Of a stretch of DNA of 26,340 bases, positions 9,632 through 19,365 are shown piece by piece. Origin of the DNA: Stagonosporopsis chrysanthemi (taxonomy: Eukaryota > Ascomycota > Dothideomycetes > Pleosporales > Didymellaceae); NCBI GenBank assembly GCA_022560025.1, contig JAFISE010000303.1, positions 1-26,340 on the forward strand. The letters are read 5' to 3'. Position 1 is the first letter of the stretch, and each line of letters begins with the position of its first letter. The notes under the pieces are model-generated. The model did no database searches. It was given only the letters and a program-made list of their open reading frames with translations, and was not told the DNA's origin. Position numbers and translations under genes: made by a program.

Positions 9632-11513
9632 ATGCCACCCCGGCCCTTCGTCAACGACGCGCTCTGGCGGTGTCTCTGTCCCGGCTTCCCTCCTAATGCC
9701 ACCCCAACCCAATTGACCCGCGCAGCCGCGCCCGTCATACGCCCGAAGCGAAGCCCACGCCCGTCGCGCAGCTACACCACCGCCGCAGCAGCCACCAATG
9801 CCTCGCCCACCTTCTTCACCCAACCACACACCCCCCCTTCTCCCACGCGCCCGCCCTTCTCCGCCCGCGCACTGCGCACCCCCCGCGACAAAGTCTCCCT
9901 CGTCCACCTCCCCACCCACATCCTGTACGAGGACCTGCGCGCCGCGGGCGCCCGAGGCCAGTTCGACGACGTAATCCGCATATGCAATGTGTTGATGCAG
10001 GACCGGGGCCAGCCGCCCGACAAAGACATGTACGCGGCGATGCTGCACAGTTTTGTGTCGAGCACGAACGGCACGGCGGGGAAGGTGCGCAAGGTGCTCG
10101 AGGAGATGGGATTTTGGAGGGATGGCTCGGACGGAGATGGAGGAGGAGGAGGGGTGAAGGTCGATTTGGATGTCAGGGGGTGTGAGAATGTGCTTGAGGC
10201 GCTGAGTGTGCATCCTGATTATTTGCTCAGGGCGGAGGTGTTGGAGTATATGCGCGAGAAGTGGTTTGGGCTTAGTGATCGTGCGCAGGGGTTTGTGGTT
10301 GCGGGGTTGATCAGGGACAAGCTGTTTGAGCAGGCGCTGGAGATGCTGGAGAACATGTGTGGGAAGAAGGTCAGGATTGAGGAGTGGGTGTGGAGTGAGG
10401 CAATGTGGTCGTTATTGGAGTTTGGAGAGGTGGAGGAGGCGTTTTATGTGCTGGGGTTGAAGGAGAGCGTGGCGGGGTCTGAAACGGCGGGCGCGGCGTA
10501 TGGTGTTGAGCTGAGCAATGCGCTGTGGGGTGCGATGCTGGACGCTGCTGCGAAGCGGCAGATGGTGCGTCTTTGCCGTATGTCATGCTGTGAACTGTAT
10601 ACTAACAACCCTTCAGCACGACGCCGCGCGCATAGTCTGGACTACTCAAGTCCAGCCCGGCTACCTCAAGCCTCCGACCGGGACCTGCCTCGATGTACTC
10701 TCCCTCGCCTCGCGCCACGGCGATGTGCAGCTCGCAACCGATGTGTTCCGCCTGCTGACTGAGCGCGAAACCATTTTCACAACACACCACTACGAGCTCC
10801 TCATCGCCACCTACCTCAAAGCCAATACCCTCTCCGACGCCCTCTCCGTCATCCTCATCATGACCGACGCCAACCTCAAAGTCGACGCCGGCACCTGCCA
10901 CCCTCTGTATTGGTACCTCCGGCACGCACCTGCTCCCCCACCAACCACCGACGCCGACGGCAACGAAAACCCCCAGCTCTCTATGCCGCTGCACGCCTTC
11001 ACGCTCCTCCAATCTTTCGAAGCGGCCGGCCGCCGCGTCCCCACCACCGCCGTAAACACCTGCATCAGCGCAGCAATCGCTTTGGAAACCCTTTCAGAGG
11101 CGCTCGACATGTACAAAGCCCTGCACACCGTGTCCGCCGCGGGCCCCAACACGGAAACCTTCAACGCGCTATTCCGTGGCTGCGCCATGGCCGGCCGCAA
11201 AGACCTCGCCATGTTCCTCGCCAACGAGATGATTTCGCTGGGCCTCTCGCCCGACCGGATCACCTACGACCGCCTGATTATGGTGTGTGAGCGCAGCGGC
11301 GACTTGGATGATGCGTTTAACTATTTTGAGGAGATGAGGGGGTTGGGGCTTAGGCCGCGCAGGGGCACCTACGAGAGGCTGATTAATGCGCTGTGTGATG
11401 TCGGGGATGAGAGGTGTGTGGCAGTGTTGAGGGATCATAGGGAGAGCGGGGAGGTGGTGAGTGGGGTTGAGAGGCGGGTGAGGGAGAGGTTTGAGGGCGT
11501 GGATTTCTCATAG
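9632..11513 (+). CDS. mitochondrial pentatricopeptide-repeat (PPR) protein, 609 aa
   Basis: The exons are 9632-10564 and 10617-11513. The 52-nt intron has a GTGCGT donor, a perfect TACTAAC branch site at 10600-10606 and a TTCAG acceptor, phase 0. The first ATG opens MPPRPFVNDALWRCLCPGF, then an Arg/Ser/Ala-rich, acid-poor stretch to about residue 70, which is a mitochondrial presequence. The body is all-helical repeats. Clear PPR units lie near residues 485-590 (GPNTETFNALFRGCAMAGRKD, LGLSPDRITYDRLIMVCERSGD and LGLRPRRGTYERLINALCDVGD), with weaker units earlier (LYEDLRAAGARGQFDDVI, VHPDYLLRAEVLEYM). This is a conserved Pezizomycotina family; such proteins bind mitochondrial transcripts and act in their stability or translation. 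The specific RNA target is unknown. A Gly/Asp-rich insert near residues 167-177 (GDGGGGG) looks like a loop. Confidence 0.88.
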
Positions 11514-12359
11514 GCCAGTAGAGCTTGTGCCTCTTGGAGTGATGAGACGGGATGGAAAGAGGAGATTAATACCAAAAACCTGAGGGAGGTAGCCAGTACA
11601 CTAGTCTTGTCTGTTGTGCGAAACGGTCATGGATTGACAAGACTTCCCAACAACCACTCAAGCACAGCCTGAAGTGACAGTATGACATCCAATATCAGTA
11701 TTCTGGGACTTCCAGGCCTGACTTCTGTTTTCTGGAACGATAGCACGAAGATGGTCAACGGCATGTAGCTGTACAGAGTGCGAAGTCTCGGCACCTGGCA
11801 TCCTGATATACAGCATACAGCATAGTCACTCACGCACCACTTCACGTTTCATCGCTCGCTGGAGCTCGTGCGAAACTCGGGCTGTGGATGCTCCGCGCGG
11901 TGTCCAGACTCGAGATACAGACAGACGTGTGCCTCGGCAAATGGCTGTTGCCGTCTGTGCGCGTTTGCGTTTTGTGGGGAGCGGGGAGCACGTCACGTGG
12001 AGAAGCAGCAACAGCAATTCAGGCAGCTGCAGGAAATAATTGCTGTGCAGAATTCGATGCTGTGCAACGGCTTCGTGTGAGCAAGGCCCGCAGAGCCTCA
12101 TCTCTATACAGTCCATGATCATCTGCATGTGATGATGCGCCGGCTGGCGGACCGAGACCGAGCGCGACGTCACGCGGCCAGGGCAGCTGTCCTGACAACC
12201 TCGGCTCGATGTGCGCTCGAGGGCCGGGCTGGCGTTGACGACTGGCCAGCCTGACACGCGTGCGTTCGCCGAGGGTCAACACAGCCTAGGTACTAGAAAT
12301 TCTGCCCTCGCACTGGAGCTGTCCCCATTGCTTCCTCGCAGCTTCACCCTTCTTTTGTA
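11514..12359. promoter_or_regulatory. carnitine acetyltransferase upstream region with CCTCGG elements
   Basis: The region lies between two + strand genes and has no supported ORF. It contains three copies of the CCTCGG/CCGAGG core at 11932-11937, 12199-12204 and 12269-12274, about 425, 160 and 90 bp before the ATG. In Aspergillus and Fusarium, CCTCGG is the core bound by the FarA/FarB/Ctf1 fatty-acid regulators, which control carnitine acetyltransferase genes. Presence of the motif is seen; its use here is inferred. The 3' end of the PPR gene occupies the left part; no clear polyadenylation signal is evident. Confidence 0.45.
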
Positions 12360-14459
12360 ATGTTCAGCAGAGTCGCGCGCGCGAGAGCCCCTGCCTCGAT
12401 CCTCCGCAGACCCGTCACGCAGATTCAGACGCCGAGAGTACGTACCGCGGGCGTGTGCTGGCCGTGTCATGGCCTGGCAGGGACTGACAGGGACTAACGG
12501 ACCGCAGATTGCCGCAATGGCGCCCGCCAGGAAGCAGTCGTCGCTGCCCGAGGGTGAGACTGCGACGAGCTCTGCTGCGTGCTTGCGCCCGACTGACAGC
12601 GACAGGGTACAAGGAGGACCACAGCAAAGGCGCAATGCTGCGCTTCGAGGACTCGCTGCCGCGGCTGCCGGTCCCGACGCTCGAGGAGACGGCCAGGCGC
12701 TACCTCAAGTCGGTGCACCCGCTGCTCTCCAAGGCCGAGTTCGAGGCGACCACCAAGGCCGTCGGCGAGTTTGTCGCGCCCGGCGGGCCTGGCGAGACGC
12801 TGCAGAAGCGCCTGCAGGAGCGCAGGGCGCGGCCCGAGATCAAGAACTGGCTGGCCGAGTGGTGGAATGAGGCCGCCTACATGGGCTACCGCGACCCCGT
12901 CGTGCCCTACGTCAGCTACTTCTACTCGCACCGCGACGACAAGAAGCGCCGCAACCCGGCCAAGCGCGCGGCCGCCATCTCGACCGCCGTGCTCGAGTTC
13001 AAGCGCCTCGTCGACGGCGGCGAGCTGGAGCCCGAGTACATGAAGAAGCTGCCCATGGCCATGAGCTCGTACGAGTGGATGTTCAACTGCAGCCGCGTGC
13101 CCAAGAAGCCCGCCGACACCAGCGTCAAGTTCCCCTTCAAGGACAACCAGCACATCATCGCCATCCGCAAGAACCAGTTCTTCAAGATCCCCCACACCGT
13201 CAACGGCAAGCAGCTCAACACCAGCGAGCTCGAGCTGCAGTTCAACCGCGTCTACGAGAGCGCCGTCAAGGCCGATGCCGTCGGCGTCCTCACCTCGCAG
13301 AACCGCGACGTCTGGGCCGAAGTCTACCCCAAGCTCAAGAGCGCCTCGGCCGTCAACGCCGCCACCATCGAGGCCATCGAGTCGGCGTCCTTTGTCGTCT
13401 GCCTCGACGACGCCAGCCCCGTGACCCTCGAGGAGCGCGCCCACCAGTACTGGCACGGCGACGGCGCCAACAGGTGGTTCGACAAGCCGCTGCAGTTCAT
13501 TGTCAACGAGAACGGCACATCCGGCTTCATGGGCGAGCACTCCATCATGGACGGCACACCAACCCACCGCCTCAACGACTACGCCAACAAGCTCATCTTC
13601 ACCAACGCCCTCCCCTTCGACGACCCCACCGTCCGCTCTGACCTGCCCAACCCCAAGCCTCTGCGCTTCGAGCTCAACGCCGAGCTGAAGAGCGACATCG
13701 CCGCCGCCACCGCACACTTCGCCTCGCAGATCGGCGCGCACGAGCTGCGCGTCCAGGCCTACCAGGGCTACGGCAAGGGCCTGATCAAGAAGTTCAAGTG
13801 CTCGCCCGACGCCTACGTGCAGATGATCATCCAACTCGCATACCACAAGTTCTACGGCAAGAACCGCCCGACCTACGAGTCCGCCGCGACACGCCGCTTC
13901 CAAGAAGGCCGCACAGAAACCTGCCGCACCGTGTCCGACGAGAGCGTCGCCTTCTGCAACGCCATGGCCGACGCAAACGCCACCCCGGAGGAGTGCCAGA
14001 AGCTGTTCCGCGCCGCGCTCAACGCACACGTCGCGTACATCTCCGACGCCAGCGACGGCCGCGGCGTCGACCGTCACCTCTTCGGGCTGAAGAAGTGCCT
14101 CAAGGAGGGCGAGCCCGTGCCCGCGCTCTACGCCGACCCGGCGTACAGCTACAGCAGCACGTGGTTCATCTCGTCCAGCCAGCTGTCCAGCGAGTACTTC
14201 AACGGCTACGGGTGGAGCCAGGTCGTCGACGACGGGTGGGGTCTTGCGTACATGATCAACGAGAACAGTCTGCAGTTCAACGTCTGCTCCAAGGGGCTGG
14301 GGTCGGTAAGTTACTTCCCCCTTCCTGCCATCCGTGGATGAGACGTCGTGTCGTGCTAATTGTGACCAGGACAAGATGAGCTTCTACCTCAACGAAGCCG
14401 CCGGCGATATCAGGGATCTCATGCTGCCGACGCTCGACGCGCCCAAGGCGAAGCTGTAG
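12360..14459 (+). CDS. acuJ: carnitine O-acetyltransferase, mitochondrial/peroxisomal, 637 aa
   Basis: The exons are 12360-12437, 12508-12553, 12606-14305 and 14370-14459. The introns are 70, 52 and 64 nt, all GT-AG, with branch-like ACTAAC in intron 1 and CTGAC in intron 2; the frame is continuous. It transfers acetyl groups between CoA and carnitine, allowing acetyl export from peroxisomes and import into mitochondria during growth on fatty acids or acetate. Visible family marks: the catalytic His353 in FMGEHSIMDGTPTH, the GRTET carnitine/CoA-pocket block (476-480), the SSSQ version of the STSQ motif (564-567), and DNQHIIAIRKNQFFKI. The length fits Cat2/AcuJ. The N-terminus MFSRVARARAPASILRR is an Arg-rich presequence, a second Met lies at residue 30 after the presequence, and the C-terminus is AKL, a peroxisomal targeting signal. 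Yeast Cat2 also ends AKL and uses alternative starts. The symbol is by analogy with Aspergillus nidulans acuJ (yeast CAT2). Confidence 0.95.
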
Positions 14460-14826
14460 GTAGATATAAATGGGAGTTTGGCTTTGCCGTCGCTGCTGCT
14501 GCTGCCCGCCGGGTTGCAGTCAAAACACCAAGTCGCAGATACAGATACAGTCGTAGCTACCAGCCGACTTTGACACAATACAGTACGATACGATACAGTT
14601 TCTCACGCAAAAAACCGCGCGACATGCATCCCCCCTCCCCCCTTGAAGAACCCCACCGTGACCTCTCCTTTCGCCTTGCTCACACGACTTCAACAAGGCA
14701 GAATCTTGCCCTGAACCCGCTCTTGGTCACTATCCGCTTAAACCCCCGCCTCACCTTCTTCTACGTACCGTCACCGCACATCGGCGGTTTCGTTGTAGCG
14801 CCGCTCCGGTTTAGCGGGGAGACACA

Positions 14827-14867
14827 CCTTACCTTATCTTACCTTACTTTACTTTACCTTCTTCTTC
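14827..14867 (+). repeat. TTACC/TTACT simple repeat
   Basis: Imperfect pentamer repeats (TTACCTTATCTTACCTTACT and so on) about 370 bp downstream of the acetyltransferase stop codon. The region is pyrimidine-rich and likely slipped-strand variable; no function is seen. Confidence 0.7.
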
Positions 14868-14993
14868 GCGGGCTAGGCTGGTCTGGTGCTTACTACTCAC
14901 CACACACCAGAATCCCACACTATATCGTAGCCCAGCCGGAATGCGGGGTCCTCTGCTGATAGTGTAGGTGCTGGTTCCTTGCTCTACTCCAGC

Positions 14994-15023
14994 CTCGTCT
15001 TGTGTTGTCTCGTCTTGTGTTGT
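14994..15023 (+). repeat. perfect 15-bp tandem duplication
   Basis: The unit CTCGTCTTGTGTTGT occurs twice head to tail with no mismatch. It is non-coding and probably a recent slippage or repair duplication. Confidence 0.9.
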
Positions 15024-17814
15024 CCAATCTTATCATCTGCCTACAGCATTTACACTCGCCCAACCCCACATCCCACTCCACGCACCAAGTCATCTCCCAC
15101 GGACGTTACATCGCCGCCCTTTTCTCCACGGGGGGGCGGACCACCCCATCCCCATTTCCGTTTCCATCTCCCCGTCACCATACCGTACTGGCGCAGACGT
15201 CGTCGTTATTCCAATAATGGGCTGGCTAGCGCTGTTTTCCCCAAAGCGGCGGGCAGGGCCCCGGATCTTTCTCTAGCGCGGAGCTTATGTACACATGGCC
15301 CGCGAACACGAATGCGATTTGATCTGGGGAATGGAGAACGGTCCGAACGGCTTCGAGTGCGTTGGGGCTGTTTTTCTAGACTGCGGGATTGGGGATATGG
15401 ATAGGGGTGTGATTGGGGCCCCGGTGGCGAGAGTTTGGGGAAGGTGAGAGGGAGGTGATGATGCACAGACTACAGTGTGTTCAGTATGATGGTTCGTCAA
15501 GCTACTAAGCTGCGGAGAGCGATTTATGCTACGCGAGGCGAGGCTCGTTCTCGATTGGTGTTGTGCGGTGCGCTTGCAGTCTTCCGGCGGTGTGAGTGCA
15601 GTTGCGAGTGGATTGTGCAAGGAAGATGCGGCGACAATTGTGGTGATGCTTCCTCCGCAGAGACGTGGCTTTGGCTCAAGAAGCAAGTGTCTAGATACTG
15701 ATTGCATAAGAGCTGTGCTTCAGCCTTCGGGGAATACATGATAAGTCAAGCATTGGTGCCAAGGCGTGAGGATGAACGCCCTGCGCCGACATGATGCATC
15801 TCGCCGCAGCCATGCCGATGGAATGGTTCACTTGTATCGATAGAAACATCACGTTCGCAGCAAATATTGCGGCATGCTGGTTGATACCCGCTCAGCGTGA
15901 AGTTCCTGCTCTGGCTCACCGGAGAGAAGATGGGCTTTGGTCTTGAAACGGACCTATCTGCAAGGCTGGACGAACTCACGGGATGAGCTAAGGTGTCGGC
16001 CGCGCCCAAGAAGTTCGTTCCCAGACATCTGGACTCGAACGTGGTGTTGGAAAACAGAAATGGAACTGTTGGGACCGGGGAGTGCAGCACTAGCCCCAGG
16101 TGTGCCGATTTTGCACACAGCACTGTGTGGCAGAACTTCTCCTTCATCACTTGGCGGCTGGCAATTGTCGCGACATTGAAGAATCTGCTTGCCAAGCAAG
16201 TGGCCAGTATCGATGTGAGAGTCATGTTTCTGCACGTAACAAGTCGACTCAGACAGCATCTCGCACGTGCCGATGTCCGATATTGCACAATGTCGGAGCT
16301 TGGCAGCGGCAGAGGCGCAATCGGAGGACGTGTAGACAAGCCTGCAGACTGGAAGCCATGAGGTCTTGTGCATGCGCGGCCGCATATATTCGCGGCCGCT
16401 CTGGCTCAGTAATACGGCAACCATGCTCATGTCCGAGGCAGAGCCTGTCTCTTAGATGATGACGCGGTGGCGATATGAGTCGTGACAGAGGTACCCCATG
16501 CGGTCGACAGCAAGCCCATGTCTATTGTGCGAAGTATTTTCCCTATATCTCTGCAAGATTGGTTTCCAGAAAGAAAGCTGTAAGACGGCCTTCGGCACTC
16601 ACTCGATCCACAAATACCTTACCCGATGTTGAACAAGCAGCCTATAAACAGCTAGCCTTAGTCATGCATCGTGCGGCTCGTCGCTGGCGAAGTGGAGACG
16701 TGCCTGCATACTGAACACCGACATTCGGTCGAAGCACGCGTGATTGCACTGCTGAGATGGGAATGTCTAGTGGGATCTGCCAAGGTGCTTGGAGCTCGAG
16801 AAGTGTCGCAAGGTGGTCAAGACAAGCTCTCTACGTATCCACAGAGATGGTTGACCGAGTCGTGAGTGTTGTGAGCGATGGTGTTCCTTAGTCGCGTCGT
16901 CTCGGGGCCCCTCACTCTCGGAGCACTTGCATTTTTAATGAGCAGATGTCATTGGGGCGACGTGCACAGGGCAGGCAGGCTGCGCGGAGAACGCAGGGAC
17001 GCAATTACCCCAAAACGCTCCGAGATCAGTGGTGTCAGGAAACACAGAGAAAGGATCAGCGGACAGACCGTTTCGTGGTGGTACCGCCAAGCTAAAGCTT
17101 GTCAGGCTTAGCCCTCACCGTAATATGAGTGACAAGACGATAAAAACCGGCCTCGGATCTCGTGTTGCTTCTCGGAAGCGGCTGGGAGAAGGATGCAGGC
17201 CTCATGATGCTATTGGAAGAGCACCTCCGACTTCCAAGCAACGTAACGCGACTTGGTCAAGCACCACACAGTTTCGGAGCGAGACAAGCAAAGGCTTGAG
17301 TCTGCTCAGGCCCGCAGAGCCGCAGGAAATCTGCAGGACCCACCCAAACTCTTCACACCAGCCTCGATAGCGCCGCAACCCTGCCAGCCCTTGACATCAC
17401 CTGCGCGCTCAACAAATTCACGTACACTCGGGGTTTCGGCCTGCCGTGCCCTGGCGTGAGGCCTTTGCGTGAGAAATGTTCTTGTTTTTCTCCACACACC
17501 GGTGAGGCCATGCGTGGAGTCCACATGGGGGCGGTCTCGTTTCTACCTCGCACGAGCTCTGTTTCCAGCTCGAAGAAGACATCCGACCGCGCTTCGAGAT
17601 GTATCTCCGTTTATCCCCAGGTGGACCCTACGTGATAGCCAATACCCACACACTCCAGTAATGTGGGGACGGGAGGAGTACAAGTAGCGCTCACTCACCT
17701 CGCAGGTTTGCTCTCCAGTCTCTCCGTCTCGTTCACCCAGGCATCTCTAGTGTCTGCCGATCGACGAAGTCTCTCAGCCCTTCTATTGCCTACCTCACAT
17801 ACTCTCATCACATC

Positions 17815-19365
17815 ATGGGTCTTACTGGAAAGGCTCTTCAGATGAGCCAGCTGTTGCTGGTCGTCTTACCCGCATTCGTCCTCTTTGGATACAACCAATC
17901 TGGTGTCGGCGGTCTCTTGTCTCTTGAAGACTGGAACAAGCATTTCCCTGAGATCGATACTGTTCACGTAACAGGTGCTCTGAAGAGCGAGCGCTCAACC
18001 AAGCAGGGTGCCGTTGTTGCATCCTTCACCATTGGTGCGCTGTTCGGCGCGCTTGCCTGCTCCTGGATGGGTGATGTTCTCGGTCGCCGCAAGATAATCT
18101 TCATCGGTGCTACATGCACTCTCATCGGAGAGATCCTGCAGTGCACCTCCTTCGGGCTCGCTCAGTTCGTCGTTGGGCGCTTCATCCTCGGCTGGGGCGT
18201 CGGCAAGCTCAGTGCTACTGTTCCCGTCTGGCAGTCCGAGTGCTCTTCTTCTGCCAACCGTGGCAAGCACGTCGTGCTCGACGGCTGCTTCATTGCTCTC
18301 GGATACCTGCTTGAGGCCTGGATCAATCTCGGCTTCTTCGAGCAACACAACCTCCCTCTTCAGTGGCGCATTCCCCTTGCGATCCCCACCATCATCTCAC
18401 TCGTGCCTATGCTCGTCGTCTTCACGATACCAGAATCGCCGAGATGGCTTGTCGCTAAAGGCCGCGTCGAGGAGGCCAGGCAGAGCTTGTCTCGGTTCAA
18501 GGGTCTTGACCTCCACAACCACGAGATCGCGACCGAGATCAGCGGCATCGAGCTTGCTCTCGAGGAAACCAAGGGCAGTGCCGTAAAGATCAGTCAGATC
18601 TTCACCAACGGCAAGGACAGGCTCTTCTACCGGTTCTCCCTCTGCATCTTCTTGCAGTTCCTCCAGCAGATGTGCGGTTCCAACCTGATCTCCACCTACT
18701 CCACCATCATCTTCCAGCAGGGTCTCGGCCTCGACGCCGAGATCTCGCGTATCCTCTCTGGCGGCGCACTCACATGGAAGTTTCTCTCCTGCTTCGTCGC
18801 CTTCTTCACCATCGACCGCTTCGGTCGCCGCAAGTTGTTCATGTTCTCCGGCGCCGGCATGGCCTCGTGCATGCTCGCGCTGGCCGTCGCCTCCTCGATG
18901 CCCAAGTCCGACAAGGCCGCGCAGATTGTGTCCGCACTGTTCGTATTCCTCTTCAACTTCTTCATCCCGATCGGCTTCTTGGGTGCCAACTTCCTCTACT
19001 GCACCGAGGTCGCACCAACCCGTCTCCGTGTCCCTATGGCCAGCATTTCGACGGCCAACCACTGGCTATGGAATTTTGTGGTCAATATGGCCACCCCCGT
19101 CGCTATTGAGACTATTGGATGGAAGTACTATCTGGTCTTCCTCATCATCTCTGCCATCATTGTGCCAATCGTATTCCTCTTCTACCCGGAGACCACGGGC
19201 CGTTCGCTCGAGGAGCTCGAGATGATGTTCAGCAGCGGCAAGAGCATTGCCGGTATCGTGCGCGATTCGAGACGGCCATTGACAGGCGGGTTCATGGACG
19301 ACGTGAACTCGATTGAGAAGGGGCAGGAGAAGAACATCGACGAGGTCGAGTCAATCCAGGGCTGA
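17815..19365 (+). CDS. MFS sugar transporter, 516 aa
   Basis: An intronless plasma-membrane proton-symport or facilitated sugar carrier of the major facilitator sugar-porter family (TC 2.A.1.1). About 12 hydrophobic segments are readable. Family marks in order: FGYNQSGVGGLL in TM1 (24-35), GDVLGRRK in the loop after TM2 (86-93), VGRFILGWGVG in TM4 (120-130), VWQSECSSSANRGK after TM4, PESPRWLVAKGR at the start of the central loop (206-217), DRFGRRK after TM8 (334-340), CTEVAPTRLR near TM10 (396-405) and YPETTGRSLEELE after TM12 (457-469). The Q(Q/L).SG.N motif of hexose carriers is present as QQMCGSN (284-290). The substrate cannot be told from motifs. The ATG has context CATCATGGG after a CT-rich leader, typical of strong fungal promoters. 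The cytosolic tail is acidic (GQEKNIDEVES). Confidence 0.93.
   Translation: MGLTGKALQMSQLLLVVLPAFVLFGYNQSGVGGLLSLEDWNKHFPEIDTVHVTGALKSERSTKQGAVVASFTIGALFGALACSWMGDVLGRRKIIFIGATCTLIGEILQCTSFGLAQFVVGRFILGWGVGKLSATVPVWQSECSSSANRGKHVVLDGCFIALGYLLEAWINLGFFEQHNLPLQWRIPLAIPTIISLVPMLVVFTIPESPRWLVAKGRVEEARQSLSRFKGLDLHNHEIATEISGIELALEETKGSAVKISQIFTNGKDRLFYRFSLCIFLQFLQQMCGSNLISTYSTIIFQQGLGLDAEISRILSGGALTWKFLSCFVAFFTIDRFGRRKLFMFSGAGMASCMLALAVASSMPKSDKAAQIVSALFVFLFNFFIPIGFLGANFLYCTEVAPTRLRVPMASISTANHWLWNFVVNMATPVAIETIGWKYYLVFLIISAIIVPIVFLFYPETTGRSLEELEMMFSSGKSIAGIVRDSRRPLTGGFMDDVNSIEKGQEKNIDEVESIQG

Larger units (their letters stand above)
14460..17814. other. 3.3-kb gene-poor interval
   Basis: No frame here looks like a gene: the open frames on both strands have biased, non-conserved translations and overlap each other. 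The left 700 bp are pyrimidine-rich on the + strand with short simple repeats (14537-14598, 14827-14867) and a 15-bp tandem duplication (14994-15023). A pair of 9-bp CGCGGCCGC repeats lies at 16375-16399. The right end (about 17680-17814) is the CT-rich 5' leader of the transporter gene. A non-coding transcript or a very divergent multi-exon gene cannot be excluded. Confidence 0.5.

Noticed and set aside
12494..14374. 626-codon open frame on the minus strand opposite the acetyltransferase
   Set aside because: It is a shadow of high-GC third-position coding on the + strand. Its translation is Val/Leu/Gly/Asp-rich without motifs, while the + strand shows a full enzyme family signature.
16020..16050. 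Possible tRNA T-arm (reverse complement contains GTTCGAGTCC)
   Set aside because: The flanking bases do not form the T stem, and no anticodon or acceptor stems are found.
15746..16339. 197-codon minus-strand frame
   Set aside because: It has no family features, no splice logic and no clear start context, and overlapping frames of similar length lie on the + strand.
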